A stretch of DNA of 64,000 nt from Enterobacteriaceae bacterium 4M9 (GTDB lineage Bacteria > Pseudomonadota > Gammaproteobacteria > Enterobacterales > Enterobacteriaceae), in the NCBI GenBank assembly GCA_010092695.1, contig JAADJJ010000001.1:2790001-2854000 (forward strand), in the 5' to 3' direction. Shown in pieces: positions 26,264 through 33,831 of the stretch (positions are counted from its first letter, which is position 1; each line of letters opens with the position of its first letter). A program made the position numbers and the translations under genes. Under the pieces are notes generated by a model. It did no database searches. It was not told where the DNA came from and was given only the letters and a program-made list of their open reading frames with translations.

Positions 26264-27301
26264 ATGCCATTTCTTGAATTACGCAACGTCAGTAAGCGCT
26301 TTGGCGATAACACGGTTATCGATTCACTGGACCTCGCTATTCCAAAAGGTGAACTGGTGACACTGCTCGGCCCTTCCGGCTGCGGCAAAACCACGGTACT
26401 GCGCCTGGTAGCCGGGTTAGAAACCCCGAGCGACGGCCAGATTTTTATCGACGGCGAAGACGTGACGCACCTGTCCATCCAGCAGCGCGATATCTGTATG
26501 GTGTTTCAGTCCTACGCGCTGTTCCCGCATATGTCGCTTGGCGAGAACATCGGTTACGGCCTGAAGATGCTTGGCACGCCAAAGTCTGAGATCAAACGAC
26601 GCGTTGGCGAAGCGCTGGAGCTGGTGGATCTTGCGGGCTACGAAAACCGGTTTGTTGACCAGATTTCCGGCGGCCAACAGCAGCGAGTGGCGCTGGCCCG
26701 CGCGCTCATTCTCAAGCCAAAAGTGCTGCTGTTTGACGAACCGCTGTCTAACCTGGATGCCAACCTGCGGCGCAGCATGCGCGATAAAATTCGCGAGCTG
26801 CAAACCCAGTTCAACATTACTTCGCTGTACGTAACCCACGATCAGAGCGAGGCGTTTGCCGTCTCCGATACCGTGTTGGTCATGAACAAAGGCCATATTA
26901 TGCAGATGGGCGCGCCACAAACCCTGTACCGCCAGCCGGCGTCACGGTTTATGGCTGGGTTTATGGGAGATGCCAATATCTTCCCAGCCTATGCATCCGG
27001 CGACACCGTTGACGTGCTGGGCTATCGCCTGCCGCGCCCGGAGAACCTGAAGCTTAACCAGGGAGAATGTGTGCTCGGCGTGCGCCCGGAGGCGATTTCA
27101 TTGCATGCAGAAGGCGCAGAAAGCCAACGTTGCACCGTGCAACAGGTGGTCTACATGGGACCGCAGTATGAAGTGACAGTAGACTGGCACGGCCAGCCGG
27201 TACTGTTGCAGATTAATGCCACCCGCATGCAGCCCGCACCGGGAGACACCTTTTTCCTGGAAATCCATCCGTGGGGCACTTTCGCGCTGGAAAACGTCTG
27301 A
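26264..27301 (+). CDS. afuC: AfuC-like ABC transporter ATP-binding protein
   Basis: 345 residues from ATG 26264, nine bases after GGAGAGC; an ATG at 26249 overlaps the permease stop but has no RBS. Walker A GPSGCGKTTVLRL, Q-loop VFQSYALFPH, signature ISGGQQQRVALARAL, Walker B VLLFDEPLSNLD and the switch histidine in YVTHDQSEAF are all present. A C-terminal TOBE-like domain (about 270-345) is typical of sugar and ferric importers. Energises AfuB. Last gene of the operon, with a strong terminator right after it. Confidence 0.88.
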   Translation: MPFLELRNVSKRFGDNTVIDSLDLAIPKGELVTLLGPSGCGKTTVLRLVAGLETPSDGQIFIDGEDVTHLSIQQRDICMVFQSYALFPHMSLGENIGYGLKMLGTPKSEIKRRVGEALELVDLAGYENRFVDQISGGQQQRVALARALILKPKVLLFDEPLSNLDANLRRSMRDKIRELQTQFNITSLYVTHDQSEAFAVSDTVLVMNKGHIMQMGAPQTLYRQPASRFMAGFMGDANIFPAYASGDTVDVLGYRLPRPENLKLNQGECVLGVRPEAISLHAEGAESQRCTVQQVVYMGPQYEVTVDWHGQPVLLQINATRMQPAPGDTFFLEIHPWGTFALENV

Positions 27302-27304
27302 TTT

Positions 27305-27332
27305 AACGCGCCCTGCAGGGCGCGTTTTTTTC
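27305..27332 (+). terminator. Rho-independent terminator after afuC
   Basis: AACGCGCCCTG and CAGGGCGCGTT are complementary over eleven bases (the inner pairs form the loop) and a run of seven T follows. Confidence 0.9.
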
Positions 27333-27357
27333 AGGTCTTCGGCAAGACAGGCTGTAC

Positions 27358-28005
27358 TCAGGGCTTAAGCAGCACCGGCGCAAACCCGAGATTTTTCTGC
27401 AAGACACTGCTCACAGAGACATCTGAAAGGCGAAGCGTCACCGATTTACCTTTTTTGAGTGTTGCGGGCGCACTGAGCGTGGTCACAACGGGTAAATCAT
27501 CAGCCCATGCTGCCACGGGCTTAATCTTAAAGTCTTTGCCAATATTGTTATTTATTTTAATCGTGACATTTATGTCTGCGCGACTCAAATCAGCGCTACG
27601 TTTCTCCTCGGCAAACTGTTCTCGTAGCGTGGGCGAAGAACCAACCATCAGCTTCATCCCCATATCTTCTGCCTGAAGGATTGAAAACGCCTGTTTGTCC
27701 GCCACGGCGTTAAGCACCACCGGTGCCGTAAACACGGCAACGGATTGCGCCTTCTGTTGACTACAACTCACGAATTCCGCTCCCGGAATAAAAAGCGCCA
27801 CTTTCTGTTGAGTATCACTCAGGGAAAACTGCCCTTCGCTGACATCATCCGCTTTTTTACAGGAAGCAACCGTTATTTTTAACATGGATGACACGACTTT
27901 TGATTCATGTGCCAGCAGGTCTGAAAGATTAATCTCTGTCATTAGTTCTGTTTTACAGCCCGTTAGCGCTAACGCTGTAAATAATAAGCCTGCTTTCTTT
28001 TTCAT
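27358..28005 (-). CDS. Putative lipoprotein of unknown function
   Basis: 215 residues from ATG 28005, which follows GGGGGAAAT; the open frame extends 17 codons upstream without an RBS. MKKKAGLLFTALALTGC is a lipoprotein signal with lipobox LTGC. The residue after the cysteine is Lys, so outer-membrane sorting is expected. Beyond this I see no named domain; the C-terminal half is beta-rich. Convergent with afuC, which ends 56 bases away. It may belong to the accessory material that extends to ttcA. Confidence 0.65.
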   Translation of the reverse strand: MKKKAGLLFTALALTGCKTELMTEINLSDLLAHESKVVSSMLKITVASCKKADDVSEGQFSLSDTQQKVALFIPGAEFVSCSQQKAQSVAVFTAPVVLNAVADKQAFSILQAEDMGMKLMVGSSPTLREQFAEEKRSADLSRADINVTIKINNNIGKDFKIKPVAAWADDLPVVTTLSAPATLKKGKSVTLRLSDVSVSSVLQKNLGFAPVLLKP

Positions 28006-28237
28006 ATTTCCCCCGGATAAAAGCGGGCGAATTATAAAACCGCAAAAATAAATCATTCCACAATGTACGTCGCATTACCGTTTTAATAACAATGACGATT
28101 ACCTGGCTCACTGCCTGCATAAAAGCATGAGAAATATCTTGTCTGGTGGATTTAAAAACGTTGTTAATCAAGAATATCTGAGCCACTATAACGATAATTC
28201 GCAGGTTACGGAATGCACAAAGAGGCGTGTCGTTCTC

Positions 28238-28714
28238 ATGAACAGTTTGGCTATAACGATAAGACCATTTTTGATTCCACCCGTGCTGGTAGTGTTTTTC
28301 CTGGTTATTGATGTGGTGCTCGTCAGCCCACCGCACATTTCACTGGCACGCTTTACCTCCGCTGCCGCCTGGCCGGGTTGGGTGGTTATCACCTTCGCGC
28401 TGCTGCTTATCATTGCTGCTGTGTTACAAATGCTACTTCAGCGCACGACTGTTGATCCGCTCCACCTGGATAAAACCCAAACGCTTATCACCAGCGGCCT
28501 GTTTCGGCTGTCGCGTAACCCTATTTACCTCGGTTTTGCTCTGCTGCTGTTGGGTGTCGCTCTGGTGCTTAAAAGCCTCATTGCCGGCGTGCTGGTTGCG
28601 CTGTTTATGTTAACCATGACATGGCTTCATATACGCATTGAGGAGCAATATCTGAGCCAGAAATTTGGGTCCACGTGGGCGCAATACACACGCCGAACCC
28701 GCCGCTGGCTCTGA
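28238..28714 (+). CDS. Isoprenylcysteine carboxyl methyltransferase (ICMT/PEMT)-like membrane protein
   Basis: 158 residues from ATG 28238; the open frame begins at 28127, but the extra N-terminus is polar and unlike the family. Four membrane segments are visible, for example IPPVLVVFFLVIDVVLV and GWVVITFALLLIIAAVLQML. The family motif LITSGLFRLSRNPIYLG precedes the last segments, and E-x-x-Y with WAQYTRRTRRWL closes the S-adenosylmethionine-binding C-terminus. Such bacterial proteins are probably lipid or small-molecule methyltransferases; the substrate is unknown. Confidence 0.75.
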   Translation: MNSLAITIRPFLIPPVLVVFFLVIDVVLVSPPHISLARFTSAAAWPGWVVITFALLLIIAAVLQMLLQRTTVDPLHLDKTQTLITSGLFRLSRNPIYLGFALLLLGVALVLKSLIAGVLVALFMLTMTWLHIRIEEQYLSQKFGSTWAQYTRRTRRWL

Positions 28715-29094
28715 AAACCTGCGTTGTTGTTTGCCTGCTACCGGCAGTCTGAATTTAACACTATTATGTTCGTCAACCTCTGGCGCTCGCACGTCCGTTG
28801 CCAGGCAAGTAAATAAATGCTGTAAGGTACGCTCAGAAAATATATCGATGCTATTGCCACCACTCGCCATGGCATTGGTGCAGAGAAATTACAAAATTTA
28901 TTTTACTCATCACTCCTAACCGGTTGTTGGTCATTTACAGAAAAATTAGATGTTTTTTCTTGTCCGCATTTTTCCAATATAATTCTGACATTATGTTTTG
29001 ATAAAACCGAGTCATAAATTATCCTGTTAATCATTTTACTCCAAACTGGCATGTCAATTACACTCCTTCTCACCCACAACAGAGGAGTAATACC
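28715..29094. other. 380-bp intergenic region, AT content rising toward the protease gene
   Basis: No ORF with an RBS was found. From about 28880 the sequence becomes AT-rich and stays so through the metalloprotease gene, so a boundary of transferred DNA may lie in this stretch. The protease promoter is presumably here, but no clear -35/-10 pair was assigned. Confidence 0.45.
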
Positions 29095-30324
29095 ATGCTT
29101 AAGAAAAGAGCGTTTTTATCCGTAATGCTGACTTCCCTTTTTTCGTCAAATGGTTACTGTGACGAGTTATTTAATGGTCTGGCAACCAGGACAGATAACA
29201 GCCATAACACCTTTATTAAAGATTTAGCTGAATCAGCATCGACCATTAAAACTGCAACCTTTACCGTTGCAGTAAATGCAAAATCGTTTAGTGATGAGAT
29301 ATTAACCGTGCGTACGCCTGACAATACGGCCATCACCTATTATAAAAAGCGTTTACGGGTTGAGAACGGACGCCAAATCTGGACAGGTTTCAGGGATAAA
29401 AATGCAACCCATGACCTGATGAATAATATTGTTCTTGTTAATAACAACGGCAGTATCGCGGCGTCTTTTCGTGTGGATGGACAGCTTTATCAGATCTATC
29501 CGGCAAAAAATAACCACGCAGTGGTCGCGAAGATTGACGAAGGGAAAATTCCGGTCAGCCCCCCTGGAAGTACGACATCGGCAATCCGGACAGTAACCTG
29601 CCCTGTCCACCCACCTTACCAGGGCGATTCAGGCCAAAAAAGCACCATCAGAGTGGCGATTGTCACAACAAAAGAATCAAGACAGGCGCTGTCTGCAAGT
29701 GATTTAACTGCGTTAACGACCGTTGCCTTTGAAGAAGCCAATCTTGGTGCCGCTAACAGTGATGTTGGGATCAATTTCGTCCCGGCAGGTATTCTGGATG
29801 CTAATTATTCAGAAAACGGTAGCTATTCAACTATGCTCAACGAGATGAGGACATCCAGCGGTTCTGAGTTGAGTAAAGAGATCGATAATTTCAGAACGAA
29901 AAATAGAGCACATTTGGCCGTGATGCTACTGAAAGATAATTCAGCTTCAGGAAAAGGCTATAATGATGCCACTCGTTCAACGGCCTTTTCGGTTATTCGT
30001 TACTCCTATCTTACCGGGACCTATACGTTCGCTCATGAAATGGGACATAACATTGGTGCCAGCCATGATTTAGAACAATATGAAAACAATCAACCTCAAA
30101 GACTACCTTGCTACCGTCACGGCTTTAAATCTGAGGAATCAAGCAGCGCCAGCGGCTGGCGCACTATTATGTCTTACAAGTGCAATACAGGCTCATGTTC
30201 ACGCATCAATATGTACTCTAATCCTCGGATAACTTACAACGGTATTGCAGCAGGCAATGCCGAATTTGAAGATAACGCCCGCCGCTTAAATGAGCGCAGG
30301 GAAACTGTAGCTGCTTTTTATTAA
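29095..30324 (+). CDS. Secreted reprolysin-like zinc metalloprotease
   Basis: 409 residues. The N-terminal signal peptide ends near NGYCDE. A propeptide-like region of about 150 residues precedes the catalytic domain, which starts near residue 180 (STIRVAIVTTKES). The metzincin zinc motif HEMGHNIGASHD covers residues 314-325 (ligands H314, H318, H324; catalytic E315). The Met-turn is M359 in RTIMSYKC. It is therefore an intact M12-type protease, probably secreted. RBS AGAGGAGTAATACC. Base composition is clearly more AT-rich than its neighbours, and it borders an integrase remnant, so horizontal acquisition is likely. Target proteins are unknown. Confidence 0.87.
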   Translation: MLKKRAFLSVMLTSLFSSNGYCDELFNGLATRTDNSHNTFIKDLAESASTIKTATFTVAVNAKSFSDEILTVRTPDNTAITYYKKRLRVENGRQIWTGFRDKNATHDLMNNIVLVNNNGSIAASFRVDGQLYQIYPAKNNHAVVAKIDEGKIPVSPPGSTTSAIRTVTCPVHPPYQGDSGQKSTIRVAIVTTKESRQALSASDLTALTTVAFEEANLGAANSDVGINFVPAGILDANYSENGSYSTMLNEMRTSSGSELSKEIDNFRTKNRAHLAVMLLKDNSASGKGYNDATRSTAFSVIRYSYLTGTYTFAHEMGHNIGASHDLEQYENNQPQRLPCYRHGFKSEESSSASGWRTIMSYKCNTGSCSRINMYSNPRITYNGIAAGNAEFEDNARRLNERRETVAAFY

Positions 30325-30334
30325 CCATCGACGT

Positions 30335-30371
30335 CCCGTTTATGGATTCAGTCCATTTACGGGCATTTTTA
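30335..30371 (+). terminator. Terminator after the metalloprotease gene
   Basis: CCCGTTTATGGA and TCCATTTACGGG pair with two central mismatches around a five-base loop, followed by CATTTTTATTT. It begins ten bases after the stop codon. Confidence 0.75.
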
Positions 30372-30585
30372 TTTACGTCTGATACCAGCCGCATGACATA
30401 AATTAATGAGGCGCAAGCAGCGCAAACATTTCCCCCTCAAAGTGAGGTTTATCTCCTCACAACGCCCTGCACACACGCAAAGAGGACTTTTTTCATCATC
30501 AATACGCCTGAACTCAATAACAGTGGCAGTGTTCTATGTGTCTGTCGTACCAGAAAACGCGGGGCAAAAACGGGGTTTGCAGCCA

Positions 30586-30824
30586 GCAAGCACTGCCGTT
30601 CGTCGCTATTCAGCGATAAAACACGCTGGAATTCGCTGCAGTAATCCGTACCATAGCCGCCACACTTTCGCCTGCCGGAGACGAACGGCAGGTGCAAATC
30701 CCTCATTTGTTGCAACACAAATGGGGCATGGCCCTACTCAGAGGTTACTGACGTTGCTACCCTCTGGGCTGAAGAGATGAATAGCGAGCAGGTTGCGGTG
30801 CTTAACGCTAAACTGGGTACGTGA
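30586..30824 (+). pseudogene. Degenerate C-terminal remnant of a phage (tyrosine) integrase
   Basis: The frame from 30586 reads residues typical of a phage tyrosine recombinase C-terminus: AIKHAGIRCSNPYHSRHTFA with the box II R-H-T, then TAGANPSFVATQMGH. After about 30729 this frame degenerates, and a different frame supplies the expected tail LWAEEMNSEQVAVLNAKLGT before TGA at 30822-30824. So at least one frameshift has broken the gene; the N-terminal domain is missing and the catalytic tyrosine region is lost. It lies 50 bases before ttcA, the integration site of the Rac prophage in E. coli, with the integrase on the same side. Confidence 0.75.
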
Positions 30825-30874
30825 AAAAGTGGCCTACTTGATGCCCCCGCTGTATTCCGGAAACAGAAATAAAT

Positions 30875-31804
30875 ATGCAAAACCAAACAGTTACACAGAA
30901 AGAACAGTACAACCTCAACAAATTGCAAAAGCGTCTGCGCCGCAATGTGGGTGAAGCGATCGCTGATTTCAACATGATTGAAGAAGGCGACAGAATTATG
31001 GTTTGCCTGTCTGGCGGCAAAGACAGCTACACCATGCTCGAGATCCTGCGCAGTTTGCAGCAGAGCGCGCCGGTTAACTTCAGTCTGGTAGCGGTCAATC
31101 TTGATCAGAAACAGCCTGGCTTCCCGGAACACATTCTGCCTGCCTATCTCGACAGTCTCGGCGTGGAATACAAAATTGTTGAAGAGAACACCTACGGCAT
31201 CGTTAAAGAGAAAATTCCGGAAGGCAAAACGACCTGCTCGCTGTGCTCGCGCCTGCGCCGCGGTATTCTTTATCGCACCGCAACCGAACTGGGTGCCACC
31301 AAAATCGCGCTTGGTCATCATCGCGACGACATTCTGCAAACGCTGTTTCTGAATATGTTTTACGGCGGCAAAATGAAAGGCATGCCGCCAAAGCTGATGA
31401 GCGATGACGGCAAGCATATCGTGATTCGCCCACTAGCTTACTGCCGCGAAAAAGATATTGAGCGTTTTTCTCAGGCGAAGGGCTTCCCTATCATTCCGTG
31501 CAACCTGTGCGGCTCACAGCCCAATTTGCAGCGTCAGGTCATTGGCGACATGCTGCGCGACTGGGACAAACGCTACCCTGGCCGTATTGAGACCATGTTC
31601 AGCGCCATGCAAAATGTGGTGCCTTCGCACCTGTGTGACCGTGAATTGTTTGATTTTGCGGGTCTTACCCACGGCAGTGACGTGGTGGACGGTGGCGATC
31701 TTGCCTTTGACCGCGAAGAGATCCCTCTCACGCCCGCAGGCTGGCGTGCTGAAGACGAAGAAGCGGCACCGTTACAGCGCCTGGATGTACTGGAAATTAA
31801 ATAA
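30875..31804 (+). CDS. ttcA: tRNA 2-thiocytidine(32) synthetase TtcA
   Basis: 309 residues against 311 in E. coli. It thiolates cytidine 32 in certain tRNAs using ATP and a [4Fe-4S] cluster. The PP-loop motif is CLSGGKDSYTML; the cluster cysteines are in TTCSLCSRLRRG and the further cysteine motif is in PCNLCGSQPN. The first eight residues (MQNQTVTQ) differ from E. coli and may derive from the former prophage end, since the Rac attachment core lies in the codons that follow. Otherwise fully conserved, so the gene looks functional. Confidence 0.96.
   Translation: MQNQTVTQKEQYNLNKLQKRLRRNVGEAIADFNMIEEGDRIMVCLSGGKDSYTMLEILRSLQQSAPVNFSLVAVNLDQKQPGFPEHILPAYLDSLGVEYKIVEENTYGIVKEKIPEGKTTCSLCSRLRRGILYRTATELGATKIALGHHRDDILQTLFLNMFYGGKMKGMPPKLMSDDGKHIVIRPLAYCREKDIERFSQAKGFPIIPCNLCGSQPNLQRQVIGDMLRDWDKRYPGRIETMFSAMQNVVPSHLCDRELFDFAGLTHGSDVVDGGDLAFDREEIPLTPAGWRAEDEEAAPLQRLDVLEIK
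30896..30921 (+). other. Rac-type prophage attachment core inside ttcA
   Basis: The 26 bases here agree at about 23 positions with the remembered Rac att core (reverse complement), which lies in codons of E. coli ttcA for KEQYNLNK; the same residues occur here. The integrase remnant ends 71 bases upstream. No second core copy was found to the left, so the other prophage end appears deleted. Confidence 0.5.
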
Positions 31805-31812
31805 ATCCCACG

Positions 31813-31842
31813 CCTCTTCCCGATATATCAGGAAGAGGCTGT
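31813..31842. terminator. Bidirectional hairpin between ttcA and the proline-rich ORF
   Basis: CCTCTTCC and GGAAGAGG are perfect eight-base arms around a ten-base loop. Short T-rich tracts follow on both strands (CTGTTT on plus; TTTATTT further along on minus). Confidence 0.6.
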
Positions 31843-31843
31843 T

Positions 31844-31981
31844 TCAGGCATGCGGTGGCGGGTCGATAATCGGGTCGGGGTCGAACGGCGGTTCGGGAAT
31901 GGGTTGCGGATGTGGAATCGGGTCCGGAACCGGCGGCGGATCGACAGGCACCGGATCGCTCATGCGGATAAAACACGGCAT
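31844..31981 (-). CDS. Very small proline-rich protein (45 aa)
   Basis: A 45-codon frame from ATG 31981 to TGA, preceded by an excellent RBS (AGGAGGTGAGT). After MPCFIRMSD it is almost entirely an alternating Pro-x-Pro pattern, with segments VPDPIPHPQPIPEPPFD and PIIDPPPHA. E. coli encodes a similar proline-rich small protein, YnaL, in this neighbourhood as I remember it, with PVPDPIPRPQP. Function unknown; acidic polyproline strings may bind SH3-like partners or stall ribosomes. It is too short for usual gene finders. It lies downstream of fnrS on the same strand. Confidence 0.72.
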   Translation of the reverse strand: MPCFIRMSDPVPVDPPPVPDPIPHPQPIPEPPFDPDPIIDPPPHA

Positions 31982-32040
31982 ACTCACCTCCTGACGTTAA
32001 ACACGTTCTTTAAGGGTAGAAGCTGAGCCAGATTGCGGGC

Positions 32041-32163
32041 AAAAAAAAGCCGACTTTTATTAAGCCGGCGTCGTACGAATCAATTGTGCTATGCAGTAAT
32101 TCAAAAAAGGAAGTAAGACAATATGGAGCGCAACGCCCATCGCTTGACGTTGCATTCACCTGC
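32041..32163 (-). ncRNA. fnrS: Small regulatory RNA FnrS
   Basis: The minus strand from 32163 begins GCAGGTGAATGCAACGTCAA and runs about 123 nt to a terminator (AGCCGAC/GTCGGCT-type stem with one changed pair, then eight T). The 5' part, the middle and the terminator all agree with remembered E. coli FnrS, an Hfq-dependent RNA made without oxygen that represses genes of aerobic metabolism. The FNR box upstream is in the right place. Neighbour zntB is conserved; dbpA, its other E. coli neighbour, is absent. Confidence 0.93.
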
Positions 32164-32198
32164 GGGAATGATAATGCCGCTAATCGTTACCGGGGTTA

Positions 32199-32212
32199 TT
32201 GACTTTGATCAG
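32199..32212 (-). promoter_or_regulatory. FNR box of the fnrS promoter
   Basis: TTGACTTTGATCAG (plus-strand reading) fits the FNR consensus TTGAT-N4-ATCAA with changes only at the outer positions. Its centre is about 42 bases upstream of the deduced fnrS start, the spacing of a class II activator site. Confidence 0.85.
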
Positions 32213-32258
32213 GTTTATTCCCCTTTCCTTACGCGCTCAGGTAATCAAATCCTCTACT

Positions 32259-33242
32259 TTATAGCCATTTACCACGGCGCAACCACCATATAACACCACT
32301 CATCAACAACACTAACAATAGAGTGAACAGGCTAAAGCCATAGCGCCATTCGTTACCTGGAATACCGCCCAGGTTCACGCCAAAAAGCCCGGTGACCAGC
32401 GTACTGGGCAAGAATATCATCGCCATCACCGACATGGTGTAAGAGCGTCGCGTCAGGGACTCCTGCATCAACTGCGCGATTTCATCTGCCATGACCGCCG
32501 TGCGGGCAATACAGGCATCAATTTCATCCAGGCCGCGTCCGAGACGGTCAGCGATATCCTGCATACGCCTGCGTTCGTCGTCATTCATCCAGTTCAGGCG
32601 TTCGCTGGCAAGCCGCGCGTAGACATCACGCTGTGGCGCCATATAACGGCGCATAACAATAAGTTGTTTACGTATCAGCGCCAGCGCACCGCGCGGCGGT
32701 ACTTGCTGATCCAAGAGGTCGTCTTCCAGGTCCATGATTTTATCGTGCAGATCTTCGATGAACTCGCTGGCGTGATCGGTGAGCGCATCGCACACCTCCA
32801 CCAGCCAGGAGCCGCTGTTTACTGGCCCGGTTCCCTCTTCAAGATCGCCCACCACGTCATCCAGCGCCAGCACTCTGCGCCGCCGGGTTGAAACAATCAG
32901 GTGTTCATCAATGTAGACGCGCACCGCCACCAGTTGTTCAGGACGTTCATTGGTGCTGCCGTTAATGCAGCGCAGGGTAATGAGTGTGCCATCTCCCTGG
33001 CGCGATACTCGCGGACGGTTGCTCTCACCTGCCAGTGCCTCGCGCACTGCGTTGGGCAATAAGGCCGTCGTGGCAAGCCACTGGGCGCTTTCAGCCTGGG
33101 TATAATCCAGGTGCAGCCAGCAGGGATGGCTTTTGTCGTAAACATCGTCAGGGGAAATGTCGTGAACACCGCCCTTACCGTCCAGCTGCCAGGCAAATAC
33201 CGCATCCGGTACGTTAAGCTCTGCCCCTGTAATACTCTCCAC
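32259..33242 (-). CDS. zntB: Zinc transporter ZntB (CorA family)
   Basis: 327 residues, the same as E. coli ZntB. A large N-terminal cytoplasmic domain is followed by two C-terminal membrane helices (VMAMIFLPSTLVTGLFGVN and SLFTLLLVLLMSGVIWWL). The pore motif is G-V-N, as in ZntB, rather than the G-M-N of CorA magnesium channels. Pentameric zinc transporter of the inner membrane. Located next to fnrS as in E. coli. Confidence 0.95.
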   Translation of the reverse strand: MESITGAELNVPDAVFAWQLDGKGGVHDISPDDVYDKSHPCWLHLDYTQAESAQWLATTALLPNAVREALAGESNRPRVSRQGDGTLITLRCINGSTNERPEQLVAVRVYIDEHLIVSTRRRRVLALDDVVGDLEEGTGPVNSGSWLVEVCDALTDHASEFIEDLHDKIMDLEDDLLDQQVPPRGALALIRKQLIVMRRYMAPQRDVYARLASERLNWMNDDERRRMQDIADRLGRGLDEIDACIARTAVMADEIAQLMQESLTRRSYTMSVMAMIFLPSTLVTGLFGVNLGGIPGNEWRYGFSLFTLLLVLLMSGVIWWLRRGKWL

Positions 33243-33448
33243 GCCTGACCCCGCCTTATAAGCAATAATCCTGATAGTCTAGCCGTCCTGATTTGTTAAG
33301 CAAATCCGATGTGCCAGGCGGCATAAATACCACAGCCCGCATGACGGAAATATGACCGATAGACTAATGTTTAATATTCAGAAAAGGAGACGAGTCTTAA
33401 AATTAACCGTGCAAATAAAAATAACCGCAGAAGGAATATTAATAATAT

Positions 33449-33718
33449 TTAGCGCAGCTGACTGTCTTTTGAACCGCGACGGTTATATCCGGAAAATACT
33501 TTCTGGCGCTCGTCTTCTTTTTGCTGGCAATTTACACACAGTCTTACGCCGGGAATAGCGTCTCTGCGCGCTTGAGGTATTGGTTCACCGCATTCCTCGC
33601 AAAAGCGCTGACTTTCCTGCCCTTTAGGCAATGCACTGCGTGCACGATCTACGGCATCTTTAATGGTGCTGTCGATTTGCTCCTGCACTGCATCATCACT
33701 GGCCCAGCCTGACGCCAT
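33449..33718 (-). CDS. ybiI: DksA/TraR-type C4 zinc-finger protein YbiI-like
   Basis: 89 residues from ATG 33718; an upstream start in the same frame (33739) has no RBS, while GGGGAACTATC precedes this one. MASGWASDDAVQEQI, FCEECGEPIPQARRDAIPG with RLCVNCQQ (C-x2-C...C-x2-C) and the tail GYNRRGSKDSQLR match E. coli YbiI closely. In E. coli ybiI lies elsewhere, so this copy is relocated or a paralogue. DksA-like zinc fingers may touch RNA polymerase; the role here is unknown. Confidence 0.88.
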   Translation of the reverse strand: MASGWASDDAVQEQIDSTIKDAVDRARSALPKGQESQRFCEECGEPIPQARRDAIPGVRLCVNCQQKEDERQKVFSGYNRRGSKDSQLR

Positions 33719-33785
33719 GATAGTTCCCCTGCACAACAATAACAGGCTAAATTATAGCACGTCTGCACGTTTTTCTCAGACAAAG

Positions 33786-33810
33786 AAAAACCCGCTCGCG
33801 GCGGGTTTTT
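33786..33810. terminator. Bidirectional terminator between ybiI-like and yeaQ-like genes
   Basis: AAAAACCCGC and GCGGGTTTTT pair perfectly around five bases. Both strands give a GC stem followed by T residues; it serves the yeaQ-like transcript on the minus strand. Confidence 0.85.
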
Positions 33811-33831
33811 CAGGGATATGCAGTGACAGCG

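Noticed and set aside
23086..27301. Annotation of the ABC genes as a ferric iron (Fbp/Afu) importer
   Set aside because: Family similarity alone allows it, but the co-directional UhpC-like receptor gene 15 bases upstream makes sugar phosphate the better hypothesis; kept as an alternative.
30406..30585. First 60 codons of the frame leading into the integrase remnant
   Set aside because: Composition is not integrase-like in any of the three frames by eye, so the pseudogene was called only from 30586.
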